Assembly (NCBI GenBank): GCA_009746045.1 | Contig: RPFO01000002.1 | Location: 1,187,740 to 1,251,739, forward strand | Direction: 5' to 3' | Source: Mesostigma viride | Lineage: Eukaryota; Streptophyta; Mesostigmatophyceae; Mesostigmatales; Mesostigmataceae | DNA: 64,000 nucleotides | Shown: piece after piece, positions 1 through 10,663 of the stretch | Layout: every line of letters begins with the position of its first letter | Numbering within the stretch: position 1 is the stretch's first letter | The notes under the pieces: model-generated | Database searches by the model: none | Seen by the model: only the letters and a program-made list of their open reading frames with translations | What the model was told of the DNA's origin: nothing | Position numbers and translations under genes: made by a program

Positions 1-2
1 GG

Positions 3-54
<52 letters not shown>

Positions 55-56
55 CA
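1..56. repeat. (GGCA)n microsatellite
   Basis: Fourteen uninterrupted tetramers open the window, so the array probably extends beyond its left edge. Confidence 0.95.
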
Positions 57-172
57 CCTAAACACACAAGCATGCCAACGTTTATGCAAGGAAGAATTCA
101 ATGTAGGGAAGAAGGGAGGGGAGTAAGGAAGAAGCCTGCTGCCGAGGGAGGGTGGAGGCAGGGATTAAGTGT

Positions 173-556
173 TTACCTTTTTGTCATTCCGTGCAAACAG
201 ATATTCACATGTACGTCAGCGTTGCAAGTAGCGCAGCAGCAATTCTTTTTGGGACAAGCTTCGTCTAAAAGTATAGTTTTGTTAGGATCGGAAGTCTGAA
301 CGTCCCGGCTGTTACCGCTCGTTGTCTCTGGCACCACAATAACGTTGGCGCCTGGCGTCATTGGGATCGATGAGTCATTGGGATCACACGACGCACTTCC
401 CTTACTGCCAGGAGGACCACTGGGGCGCGTTTTCTTCATAGGACCCGGCCTTTCCCTTGCTGCCGCCAGCCGAAGCGGCTCCATTATGCTTGGGCTTTCG
501 AGCCATACCTCGCGTCTTTCCTGTTGAAAACACCCGTGTGTCCTGCGAAATAACAC
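173..556 (-). CDS. possible exon of an unknown Cys-rich protein
   Basis: An open frame of about 127 codons on the minus strand ends in a cysteine cluster (CPKKNCCCATCNADVHVNIC, then a His and a Lys-Arg end). The Cys/His spacing looks like a small zinc-binding tail, as seen at the C-terminus of some DNA-transposon proteins. The frame closes just after AAAAGG/TAAACAC, which could be either a splice donor or the true end. No family is recognised. The upstream partner would lie towards 557-658, where nothing convincing is seen. It may be chance coding. Confidence 0.25.
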   Translation of the reverse strand: MLFRRTHGCFQQERREVWLESPSIMEPLRLAAARERPGPMKKTRPSGPPGSKGSASCDPNDSSIPMTPGANVIVVPETTSGNSRDVQTSDPNKTILLDEACPKKNCCCATCNADVHVNICLHGMTKR

Positions 557-669
557 AGCCGCTCAGCCGGTGATAAACGTTAAGCTACGCCGGCAGCTTC
601 CCCCCCTCCCTATAAAGATTTATCCAACTATATTAAAAACCAACAGAGAATACCTGCTTGCATTGGAGG

Positions 670-1200
670 CACTATGTACTCCACACTATGTACTCTTGGA
701 GTACATAGTGTGGATTACATAGTCACTCCTTCCTATGTAATACGGGCGTGTCTCACCGCGTCGGCAGTCCCCTATTCGGAAATCCCGGATCATATGTACT
801 CCGGACTATGTACTCTTGGAGTACATAGTGTGCCACCCTATGTACTCTTGGAGTACATAGTGTGGAGTACATAGTCACTCCTTCCTATGTAATACGGGCG
901 TGTCTCACCGCGTCGGCAGTCCCCTATTCGGAAATCCCGGATCATATGTACTCCGGACTATGTACTCTTGGAGTACATAGTGTGCCACCCTATGTACTCT
1001 TGGAGTACATAGTGTGGAGTACATAGTCACTCCTTCCTATGTAATACGGGCGTGTCTCACCGCGTCGGCAGTCCCCTATTCGGAAATCCCGGATCATATG
1101 TACTCCGGACTATGTACTCTTGGAGTACATAGTGTGCCACCCTATGTACTCTTGGAGTACATAGTGTGGAATACATAGTCACACCTTCCTATGTAATACG
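670..1200 (+). repeat. left subterminal array of the CACTA element, 152-bp unit
   Basis: Units start at about 724, 876, 1028 and 1180 (period 152). Each contains short palindromes built from TATGTACTC/GAGTACATA and a spacer with TAATACGGGCGTGTCTCACC. The array is the inverted counterpart of 9880-10473. Confidence 0.9.
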
Positions 1201-1203
1201 GGG

Positions 1204-1348
1204 GTGTAATCATATGTAATCATGTGTAATCATCGGTAAAAATCGGTAATCATTTGTCCTTTTTTGGTAATCATGTACGTGTAATCATGTGTAATCATGT
1301 GTAATCATCGGTAAAAATCGGTAATCATTTGTCCTTTTTTGGTAATCA
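1204..1348 (+). repeat. GTAATCAT-rich duplication
   Basis: A segment of roughly 70 bp containing repeated GTAATCAT, TCGGTAAAAATCGG and a T6 run occurs twice in tandem. It lies between the subterminal array and the kinase ORF and may be part of the transposon's subterminal region or the kinase promoter. Confidence 0.8.
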
Positions 1349-1514
1349 TTTCGGTCAGGGTCACGTGTGCTTGTCTGCATGATCGATCGTCCAGACAAGC
1401 TGCACTGCCCCCAAGACCCTAAGTTACACAAGATGATGTTGTTGGGTGTTGAAATGGAACAACGAAGGTCGAAAGCCTGCGCTTAATGTAAATTATTAAT
1501 TACGAGCGACCACC

Positions 1515-2957
1515 ATGGAAAGTCCCGTTACAGCCACAATGGAAAATCCCGTTGACATCGCGCAAAAACAGGAAAAGAGAAAGCGGCAAGTGGCCGAAGC
1601 AGTCCGCCGGTGGCGGTTGAAAAAGAGGGGGAAGAAGAGGGGGACGACTCAATGCATACGTAGTCAGGCGATGGAGGGTGGCAACGCCGCTCCCCCTATT
1701 CGTCAAGACAACGTCGGTGCGAGAAGCACCATAATGCCTGGGCGTGATGGGTTGCACGCTTTCCGGCCAGTGCCCGGGGCTGCGAGTGTCGCCCGCCCCA
1801 CGGCTATCCCCGCCTGTGCTGCAGTTCGCCCCGTCAACCCCGCTGTGATGACTCGCGACGTTGCCGTGTCGCCACTTTGTTTGGCTACCATCCCAGATCC
1901 CCCGCTGGCACCCACCGGGGCATGCCATTCGGTGCACACCAAGGAAGCATTGCACAGCAAAGGACATACCGGCGTTGCACGTGCACAAGATGCTTCCAAG
2001 CGTCCGGACGCCTGCTGCGGTACACCGAATGCGTGGGAAGCAATGCAGGCCAGGCTGGCAGAGATGACCACCTGTGCAGAAACCCGGGACATTGTTGAGC
2101 GGGGCCTGATGCGGTACCCCCACGTGAGTTTGGGGAAGCGCTTAGGCGCCGGCCTCTTTGGGTCTGTGCACCTTGTCAAGTCCACTTTACCTGGCTTTGA
2201 CCATCCTCTGGTCGTGAAAGTGGCAAAGATCCCGCGCGCCACAAACCTCGTGCACATACAGCAGGTAATTGTGGATCTGAGTGCTGGAGTGGCCAGGGAA
2301 GCTGCTCTCATGACCATTGCGGGGCGTCGAGAGGGCACCTGTCCACGTGTCGCAGGATTGTGGGCCCCAGTTGAGACTGTAGGTGGCATAGTCATGGAGA
2401 TGGTGACGGGTGACTTGAAGGCTGCCCGTGATGCCTCCGAATACAACCGTCCCTTTGATGTGCGCACGCCTCCCATCTTGGCGAAGTGCGCCAAAGTTTT
2501 ATCCAATTTGCACTCGGTTGGAATCATTCATAACGATCTTAAGTGTGACAACTTTTTGTACAAGGTTGAGGAGGGCACGGCGGAGCCAACCATCTACATT
2601 GGAGACCTGGGCCAGGCAACCAGAGTGAACGAGATGGCGCCCATGCGTGTGCCGGGGCAGTCCCGGTGGCACCCGGCCACGGTCTTGCATCCAAGTGCAA
2701 AGGCCTTGAGGGGAACGATACAAGCTCGGCCAGAGCACGATGTTTATGCTTTCTTGGTCATGGTGGACGACCTGTTCAGGAGGTCGCCCAAGTGCTTTGT
2801 CCGCAAGGCAACGGACCCAGTTCTGTGGGAGCTGTGTAGGAAGATTGCTTTTCGACAACAATACAAGCACGATATTGTGTTACCTGACATGGCCGGGCTG
2901 GCGGACATGTTCCACAAAGCCCGCATATTCGTGCCCGATGCTTACCCCAAGCAGTAA
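1515..2957 (+). CDS. protein kinase-like protein (transposon cargo)
   Basis: A single-exon ORF of 480 residues. Residues 1-205 are low-complexity and basic near the start (Lys/Arg-rich at about 19-43, a possible nuclear signal). Residues 206-480 form a protein-kinase fold: glycine loop LGAGLFGSV (210-218), VVKVAK with candidate ATP-binding Lys235, candidate helix-C Glu262, catalytic loop HNDLKCDNFL (339-348, Asp341, Asn346) and metal-binding DLG (364-366). Two deviations are visible: HND replaces HRD and DLG replaces DFG. The invariant Lys, Asp and Asn remain, so activity is possible. The C-lobe is short, with EHDVYAF (408-414) matching the usual SDVWSFG region. ATG 1515 is the first ATG of the frame; ATG 1539 is an alternative. 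It is convergent to the transposase. Substrate unknown. Confidence 0.8.
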   Translation: MESPVTATMENPVDIAQKQEKRKRQVAEAVRRWRLKKRGKKRGTTQCIRSQAMEGGNAAPPIRQDNVGARSTIMPGRDGLHAFRPVPGAASVARPTAIPACAAVRPVNPAVMTRDVAVSPLCLATIPDPPLAPTGACHSVHTKEALHSKGHTGVARAQDASKRPDACCGTPNAWEAMQARLAEMTTCAETRDIVERGLMRYPHVSLGKRLGAGLFGSVHLVKSTLPGFDHPLVVKVAKIPRATNLVHIQQVIVDLSAGVAREAALMTIAGRREGTCPRVAGLWAPVETVGGIVMEMVTGDLKAARDASEYNRPFDVRTPPILAKCAKVLSNLHSVGIIHNDLKCDNFLYKVEEGTAEPTIYIGDLGQATRVNEMAPMRVPGQSRWHPATVLHPSAKALRGTIQARPEHDVYAFLVMVDDLFRRSPKCFVRKATDPVLWELCRKIAFRQQYKHDIVLPDMAGLADMFHKARIFVPDAYPKQ

Positions 2958-2961
2958 CCGT

Positions 2962-3140
2962 GTTGCATCCCAAGTGCAAAGGCCTTGAGGGGAACGCTAC
3001 AAGCTCAGCCAGGGCACGATGTTTATGCTTTCTTCGTCATGGTGGACGATCTGTTCAGGAGGTCGCCCAAGTGCTTTGTCCGCAAGTCAACAGACCCACT
3101 TCTCCATGAGGTGTGTAGAAAGATTGCTTACATCTGTACA
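2962..3140 (+). pseudogene. tandem partial copy of the kinase 3' end
   Basis: Starting a few bases after the kinase stop, about 165 bp closely repeat kinase positions of about 2687-2852 (by eye near 90% identity). The copy has base changes, lacks the kinase start, and diverges into unrelated sequence after the codons for the KIA motif. It is an incomplete C-lobe duplication, probably non-functional. Confidence 0.85.
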
Positions 3141-3221
3141 GTATGATTACCCCATATTCATCTTAAGTGGAAGGACATATGCTACTCGTGCATGTGGTGT
3201 GTGCCCGAGTAGGTGGCAGTT

Positions 3222-3333
3222 TACATTCCCCCACCTGCAGGAAGTAGCCCAGAGTGTATTAAAAGCCATATGCCCCTTCTCAGGGCTATGGGGTACATAT
3301 TCTCCCAGCGGAGTTATGTTACTAATTAATTAA
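3222..3333 (+). mobile_element. LINE family B 3' end fragment
   Basis: Contains the 3'-UTR signature shared with other copies in the window (CTGCAGGAAGTAGCC, ATGCCCCTTCTCAGGGCTAT, CGGAGTTATGTTACTAATTA) and ends in a short TAAT-rich tail. It is strongly 5'-truncated and abuts the kinase duplication. Confidence 0.8.
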
Positions 3334-3459
3334 TCACACGTTCATGGCAGGGGCGAGACACATAAGTTATTTTTTTTTTTTATAATTCATCCATGTACAC
3401 GTACAACGAGGGAGCTAGCACCCTAGCTTGTATCACTGCCTCCCTGTTCTTACGTGCAG

Positions 3460-3935
3460 GGCCAAGACGTGGACCCTCACCGCCAACCTTGCCAACTTCT
3501 ACCCCATGCCATGCATTGAGCTAGCTGAATGCACTTTGGCAATGTTCACAAGTTTCTGGCGTTGTGGCAGTTGGTGATTTCCAACTGGCTGCAACATCTT
3601 AAGGCTCCATTCATTGTCAATGGTATGCTGGCCAAGCCAGAGATATTGAGTAAGTCAGGACAAGGCCAAGAGGGCCCAGGTCATCGAGGACTTACCCCCC
3701 CCCTAGCTGCAGTGGGGAAGGAGCGTGTTTGCAAACATGGGAGGCATGCTAGACAATTAGATCGCTAGGGTCGCCAGCACCATAGATATACCATACGACT
3801 GTTTGCGTCGGCCTGCCTGTATAGATAGCTTACACCGGTATAGGATTGCGTGCACCCATCCCTCCATCCACACCTTGGGGTTAATGCTCCGTGACTCCCG
3901 GCCCAACGGGAGCACGAGTTTAATTAATTCATTGG
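3460..3935 (+). mobile_element. LINE family A 3' fragment (degenerate)
   Basis: Matches the 27.75-29.15 kb copy: it includes the end of a LINE ORF2 (GACAAGGCCAAG...GTCATCGAGGAC), the stretch GTTTGCAAACATGGGAGGCA, a 3'-UTR with a short CATCC-like run, and the terminus GGGAGCACGAGTTTAATTAA. Frames are broken. This copy shows the unexpanded state of the ATCC repeat found at 28.3 kb. Confidence 0.7.
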
Positions 3936-4094
3936 GTCACTTTCGTAAATCAGTGCATGCATGTACGTCCTGGCTATTATCAGAACACTTGCCCACGCTC
4001 CTTAGTATCATATGCTCACATGGGTCTTATTGCACCCACACAACTTATTGGTCCGGATTATCACGAGATCTTGTGGACAGCATGTGCTGGCAGT

Positions 4095-4412
4095 AAATTA
4101 CATTAAATTAGAATATGACTCCATCATTGGGACATCATGTAGCACGTATTCGCTAGCATGCTGATGGGTGGGCGTGAGCGAAGCCACGAAACCTAACTCA
4201 GCTAACTCTAAGCTAATCTAAAAAATCAGGGCTCACTCAACATCAGCAAAGCGCCACTTCCTCCTGGGGTGGGGTGGGGGGGCTTGCCCACGGGCGCTGA
4301 CGTGTGGGCCTGGACAATGGTCTGCCACCTCATCCTGTCCTGCATGGCAGTCCAAGCAAGAGCGAGGGAGGATTAAATGTGTTGTTCAACCAGGGCTGGG
4401 ACCACTAGGTCG
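4095..4412 (-). mobile_element. LINE family C 3' fragment
   Basis: Reading the minus strand gives the end of a LINE ORF2 (LVVPA..., AWTAMQD, VGKPPHP) followed by the same 3' UTR and AATTT-type tail as at 46.2-47.06 kb. One stop codon is visible. The fragment supplies the last codons and stop of the neighbouring transposase reading frame. Confidence 0.75.
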
Positions 4413-7400
4413 GCTGCCTGTAAGTGAAGAAACAATCCACATGACTTGTCCTCGCCTGCATGTCATGCAAGTTCTTACATCACATCTTGTACAGTAGCCA
4501 CCATGACGAACCAGCAGACCCTGTTGACGACGAGACTTGAAGAAAGGAGGCGTGTCCCGGTCACAGTCATCAAGGCCGTACACCCGGTTCCCTGCGTTAT
4601 GGATCAGTTCCCTGTTTCCTTCCTTCTTGCGATCCCCCTTTCTCATGGGGATTGCAGATGTGGTGCACCTGGGGTCGTGGACAGTCCCGTTGCATTGGTG
4701 GACCATCGTCACAGCAGCCGTGACACGATAAATAGGGAAGAGTTCACCGGCTACCGGTTCGGCAGCCTTCTCGAACAAGGGCAGCTGCTGGCGTCTGCTA
4801 AACTTGCCCAGTTCTTCGTACCACGTGGGCACGATCCACAAATAGGATTTGCCATCATTCCCTTCCACTGACACTACAGCTGTGACTTCACATATCCAAT
4901 GCTCTCCAGCGTCATCAGCAAGCACGTACCGACGCGGATCCTCCGCGGCACCGACTCTGTAGTCCTGCGGCCTGTAAGCATAAGTATGCCCCACCGCCAC
5001 GGTCGCCTTGTATGTGACTGCCTTGCGCCATAGCCGCACACCCGGGGTCTTCAACTCATTCCACGTCTCCGCCGCCTCGGGAAAATACTCCTTGAAGCGA
5101 TGCAAGACAATAGCCGGCGTCAAACCATGCTGCACGTGCTCCCACTCGATGACCCCATCAGTACCGTTGCGTGTGCTGCGGATCAGAAGCTTGGGGATGC
5201 CGCCAAAACATGTCCTTACCCGTCCCCCAGCACGTCCCTCGGTGTGTTCAACTGTAGGGTACGCAGCCCCGTCCGCCAATGCCACCCCCAGTGTAGCCGT
5301 GCCGCTTTAATTGGCCGGAGAGCCATTCCTCATGCACACCTCCACTCTTCAACAAGTACTTGGCAGCTGGGCTTGATAGCAGTGCTTCACGCGCCTGTGG
5401 AGTCAAGAACTTCTCTGGGTCCTCGAGCCCCTTGAGTATATTATCCAACGCGTGCTGCCTCTCCCCTGCGAAAACAGCGATGCATGGTGAACGGGGCGAT
5501 GTATCAATCCTTGCAAACAGTACATGCAGTGAGCTAGGCTCATTATTGATTCCTGAACTTAGTGCACGTTGCCCCAGGACACTCACCTCGTAACCTCCTC
5601 ATGGTGCCTTACAATATGCATAACGTCTACAGGGTGGGCTGTCAATGGGCCAGGTTTGGGATCGCCACCTTGCATGTATGCCCTGGAACACACCCGATAG
5701 AGGTGGGCCATGGGGGCCATTCTGACATCCAAAATCACACATCCCAACCCCAAACCCTAAACTATTTTAAACCCTAAGCACAGCCCGGCCCTTATGCATG
5801 TACATGTCCACGGTACTAGTTAGAATGCGGTGGGATATATTGCTTGAGAACACTGAAGGCTGTGAGCAATGAATTGCTTGGCTTATTAGAAAATAGGTTT
5901 ACCCTTTATCAACGTTCCTCTCACCGGCTGCGCCGCCAGTGACCGTTGGGTGCAGACCGTTGGCCCGAGGCCACACGATGACAGGTAGCCGTCTAGTCAC
6001 TGCATCGTGCGATCACAGATCAATGCACGCTGCAGTACGGTCCCTATCTAGGATACTCTAGTACCGTCCAATGACAGGACACTACGTATACTGGGTACTG
6101 ACATCTGTCACGTACCTCAGTACCCAAAGTACCTATCTAGGGAAACGTATGCGACTCGACTAGCATTCCTATCTGCATAGCCCACGTGGTATTTATATTC
6201 ACATACCAACGTAGGTTTACAAGGCTTATTCATACGTTGTATTCACAATGCCTTTGAGACTTAGTCTACAGCAAAGCATGGAGACTAACTGTACTAACTC
6301 GGCTGGAAGCTTGCGTTGCACATGAAAATAGCAGCAGGCTGGTAATAATCCTTACATTTCAGCAGCAACCATTTGTCAGCATCTAGGATATGGCGGGCGT
6401 TTACGCTTCTCATCAGGTCCCCAATAATGCCGTGATCCCTCTCAAACGCATGGCCGTCCATATCCCAGAGCCTGCCCACGTCCTTGGTCTGGTGCGCCAC
6501 ATGGAGCCCCATATGACAGTTGGCTGTGGCAGCGTTGTGGCCTCGCTCGTTTGCAGTCTTCCCCCTCTGTGCAACCACGCCAGCATTGGCGTACTTTCCA
6601 CGAGGCCATAGGGCATTGAAACGTTTCAGGAACTCGCGATACACCTTGTCGGCATTGTCAGCATGCGTCGGGGAAGTGTACTCGCTCAGTACCATCTCCG
6701 TCCACTGCGATGAAAGCAAACATGAGCAGCATTACATTGAAAGCACGTTTCTAGCCAGTCACGTTTACAATGCGATTATAATATATATGTTTGACTCATG
6801 GGGCTTGTAGGTAAAAACCTAAAACAGCTCACACATCATGAAGTTACATGTCTATTCAAGTGCACATGATGTAGCATACGGGGAATGTTAGGTTGGCAAG
6901 GTCTTACCACGCAAAGGTCCCGCACCATTTGAGCAGTGCCTCGAACGCGCTGGGGAGGCCGTGCGTTAGGTTCTTTGGCAGACTCCCGCACTCGAAGAAT
7001 CCATTCCATGGCATGTGGTACCATCGGCAGGCACTGCAGGAACTGCATGGCCTTGAAGAAAGGGTATCGGGTGAACGGGTTCTTGGGCAATGCGGCCCTT
7101 CCGCTGGTGGTGGGCCACGCTCTCGCATATGCATCACATTCCCGGATCTCATCGGATTTCAGGAGCCGGGTGCAGATGAAAATGAAGACGGTTTTGATGA
7201 TCCCCAAGCACAGCAAGTGAAAGATCTCAATGGGAAACTGTCGAAACCTGTCCCAGTGCCTGAGACCCTGCCATACGGAGGGACGGCTGTGCTTAATACC
7301 GTGCTCCGCCTCCGCCTCCTTCGCGAGCTTGGCCCTGGAAAACGCAATGTGTGGGATGGAAGGCACAAAGTTTCACAATCGGGATACGTCAAAGCATGCA

Positions 7401-9707
7401 GACCTTGTGGAATGGTCTACGAAAGCTTGGCAGATATCCGAACCACCACGGCAGACCTTATGCTACAGACCATCTGTGCACGGTCAGACCTTGTTGCTGC
7501 CACACACACAATTGATGACTGCACACAGGGCGGCGTTGCTTTCCTCCCGCTGGACCTGGGTACCATCCGCCATGCATGCATGGTGCGGCCGGTGAATGGG
7601 TCTACATAAGACTGGTAGATGCAACGTGGGGTGCTACCAGACCAATTGTGTTATATAGCATGGAGTTCATGTAGGGTTAACTTACTTCTCACGAGCCGTC
7701 AGTCCCTCACGCTCCATGGTTGCGCACACAGCTCGGTGGCCCTCCTCCGTACGCAGCTCAAGCACCACTTCGGTGTGCCCCCAGAACTCGGAGTGGAGAG
7801 TACAAAAGCCGCAGCCATGATTGCTGCCAGACGCCATGAGCCCCATCTCTGCAAACCGCGCCCCGGAATCTAGCAGCCAAAAAAAGGGTACTCTGACCTC
7901 CATCCACGACACAACACCGGTCAGAGGGTCTGCCATTTCCATGGCCACCCCTTGCTGCAGTGGGCGGATCTCGTTATCCAGCAGCCACTTGTTGAAGGCA
8001 TCCGCATCCACATGCTTTGGCCTCAGCGTGACCACGTGATTGCGGGCAGCCGATCGATCCAGCGTTAGGATCCTGAACTGATACGACACCACATCGGCAT
8101 CCGTATTGTCAGTGATCTTGAAGCTATCCATCCACAGCACGATTGGGATCACAACGACGGGCAAGCCCAGCCGCGGGCGGGCCTGACACTTGCGGAGGGG
8201 GCCCTTCTGCCAGTCCCTGAAATCACCTATGGGCTGCATCAAAGGGTGGCCATGGGGATCCCTTAGATCATTCCCATCAGCATCTGTTTCCACGATGCCC
8301 CCGGTCGTGACTCCGTATGTCCGTGACAAGAAGTAGTCGTGTTTCCCAACTGTGCCCTCTTGCTCCATTTCCGCGAAGTCTTCTTCAGAGTGAACCCTGA
8401 TATGGCGCTTGTAGGTCCCTGCCTCCACCAATTCCGTCCAGTTGCTTGCAAATAGCTCCTTCTCATGAAACCCGGGACTTCCCCTTTTCAGGTGCGTGTG
8501 TCGCCACTTGTTGGCATACAAGTACTGCACCTCGAAGAGCACCTTGACAGAATCCGAGAGCTTGTCGTCACGCTGGTACAGGACGCCGGTCAGCCTCACC
8601 GGGGCCCCATAAGGCTTGCCTTTGTTCACACCGTCCTCAGTCACCGAGACCTCGAGGAAGTCACCGACCGTGAACGTCTGGCCGGATAGCGCTATCCCAC
8701 GAAGGCGGCACAGAGGATGGTCGTGGAAGAAGGTACTCATGTGGAAACCTGTGCGCCGGCCATCCGCAAGCACCTCGGGCCGCACATGCAGGTGGCGCGT
8801 GACATTGTGCTGGCGTAGCAGATGTTGAAGCCGGGTCTTGATGCTGCACGTGTGGGCGACAGAGCCGTTAGGGAGTTCAATTCGCGTGACATGGTGCGTT
8901 GGGAGCTCCTTTTCCACCTTCCTGACCACAGGGAGCGTGAGCCGGTCGGCATCTTCCGATCGGTACTTGGGGTCTTGTCTCATGGCAGTTCTGCACAGCA
9001 CGCCTTCGTCAGTCCGAGAATCGATTCGCTTATGGTATGCAAACTCCAGAAACTCCGAGTGCGACCGAAAGATCCCGTACCCAGTCTCATTTCCCTGGCC
9101 GTCTGTTGGGGCCGAAGGCACTGAGCATGGATCAGGAGCTGCCACCGTCATGCGCCCGTCTATTTTCCCCCCTGGACAATGGCTAAGTCTCCGTTGCACG
9201 GCGGGCTCCTCAACGGAGTCAGCACTATTCCCGCCGTCGCCTCCATCCCCTGATTCAGTTGCATCCACTTCATCTGACCCAGCGTCGCGCGACAGAGCCC
9301 TCCCAGCGTCAACATCATCGTCAAGTGCAGCGTTATCCACCAACTCGTCCTCAACGTCCTCATCGCAGTTGTTGATGCCAATGACGGTGTGAGCCACGGC
9401 GATGTCTTGACGCCTTTTTTTCTTGCTGAAGAGATACCGGTGCGGCATTTGTAATCGCTTTCTTCGACGGGAATAATTAGGCACCCTGAAACCGTCCCGG
9501 TGGAGGGTCGTCCGTGCCTTTCATCATAAGGCTCAAAGACACCGACGACCAGCCATGCAGCTAAAGCCACTGTTTAAGTTCCTGTGCATGCCGAGGGTCC
9601 TCCACTCCCTTGAGTATCCTAGTGTCCAGCGTGTAGTTCTTCTTGCCTGCGTTAATTGGGCAATAACGGTAATTCAACAAGGCGAACAAAACATTAATTC
9701 CATGCAT
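4386..9707 (-). CDS. TNP2-like CACTA transposase, five exons
   Basis: Splice model with phase agreement: 9707-9571 (first exon, weak donor), 9485-7686, 7334-6908, 6704-6356, 5465-4386. The second exon has an acidic low-complexity N-terminus, a candidate catalytic region VVIPIVLWMDSFKI and FFWLLDSGARFAEMG, then a GCGFC Cys motif. The third has FPIEIFHLLCLGIIKTVF, matching the TNP2/KDZ P-x-x-x-x-H-L-x-x-L-G-x-x-K motif. The fourth has GLHVAHQTKD...DGHAFERDHG, the conserved late H...FE region. The fifth ends with a BAH-like segment (VGHTYAYRPQDY...WICEV). A 1-nt shift at a G5 run near 5287 breaks the last exon: a real frameshift or a sequence error. The first exon is the least certain. Confidence 0.7.
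5876..6290 (+). repeat. dispersed ~420-450-bp repeat (copy 1)
   Basis: Closely similar, in the same orientation, to 44215-44664. It includes CCGCCAGTGACCGTTGGGTG, several GGTAC-type short repeats and a TATA-like TATTTATATTCACA near the right end. This looks like a solo LTR or a non-autonomous element. It lies within the transposase intron 6355-5466. Confidence 0.75.
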
Positions 9708-9879
9708 TCGGCCTGGCCAAGTTTTGCGCTGTGCCGCCGCCACTTCACGAACCACGGTAATGACGTTTATATAATATAAGCCCTAACCTACTGTGATATA
9801 ATGAAGTTGGTGTCACGTGAGCACAGGACCTTCAATTGCTATTCTCCAAGTGGCAGGGATTATTAGGACTATCTACTCC

Positions 9880-10473
9880 ACACTAAGCTATGTACTCGAG
9901 TCATGACGCGGTGAGACACGCCCGTATTACATAGGAAGGAGTGACTATGTACTCCACACTATGTACTCCAAGAGTACATAGGGTGGCACACTATGTACTC
10001 CAAGAGTACATAGGGTGGAGTACATATGATCCGGGATTTCCGAATAGGGGACTGCCGACGCGGTGAGACACGCCCGTATTACATAGGAAGGAGTGACTAT
10101 GTACTCCACCCTATGTACTCCAAGAGTACATAGGGTGGCACACTATGTACTCCAAGAGTACATAGTCCGGAGTACATATGATCCGGGATTTCCGAATAGG
10201 GGACTGCCGACGCGGTGAGACACGCCCGTATTACATAGGAAGGAGTGACTATGTACTCCACACTATGTACTCCAAGAGTACATAGGGTGGCACACTATGT
10301 ACTCCAAGAGTACATAGCATGTGAAGTACATATGATCCGGGATTTCCGAATAGGGGACTGCCGACGCGGTGAGACACGCCCGTATTACATAGGAAGGAGT
10401 GACTATTTACTCCACCCTATGTACTCCAAGAGTACATAGGGTGGCACACTATGTACTCCAAGAGTACATAGTG
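9880..10473 (-). repeat. right subterminal array of the CACTA element
   Basis: Inverted counterpart of 670-1200. Units start at about 9908, 10060, 10212 and 10366 (period 152-154) with repeated TATGTACTCCAAGAGTACAT palindromes. One unit junction carries a CATGTGAAGTACAT variant. Confidence 0.9.
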
Positions 10474-10663
10474 TCTCCAATGCAGCAGCACTCCGCTATG
10501 GACTGGACTCATGACGACTGCCCGAAGCAGCTCCTCTGCGAGTGAGCCACGTGGACCGGGGCCGACGCGTCGCCTTGATTTTTGAATTTCCGAACGCGCC
10601 AGACCATACCGCCGCGTTACATTTTGCACGAGCGCACACTTGAAAGCCTCACCAGTGCCCAGA

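Larger units (their letters stand above)
659..10484. mobile_element. CACTA-type (EnSpm/CMC) DNA transposon with kinase cargo
   Basis: The left end (659-681) and the reverse complement of the right end (10484-10462) agree at 22 of 23 positions: TGCATTGGAG, one variable base, then CACTATGTACTC. Just inside are inverted subterminal arrays of a 152-bp unit (about 724-1200 and 9908-10473), typical of transposase-binding regions in CACTA elements. Inside lie a kinase-like ORF (+) and a TNP2-like transposase gene (-). A 3-bp target duplication is expected for the superfamily but is not resolved: the flanks are GCT and GCA. Several LINE fragments (3.2-4.4 kb) and a roughly 450-bp repeat (5.9-6.3 kb) sit inside, so the copy is not pristine. 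Confidence 0.75.

Noticed and set aside
5745-5780. Telomeric repeat (CCCTAAA)
   Set aside because: Only three imperfect CCCTAA words are present, inside a transposase intron; no array.
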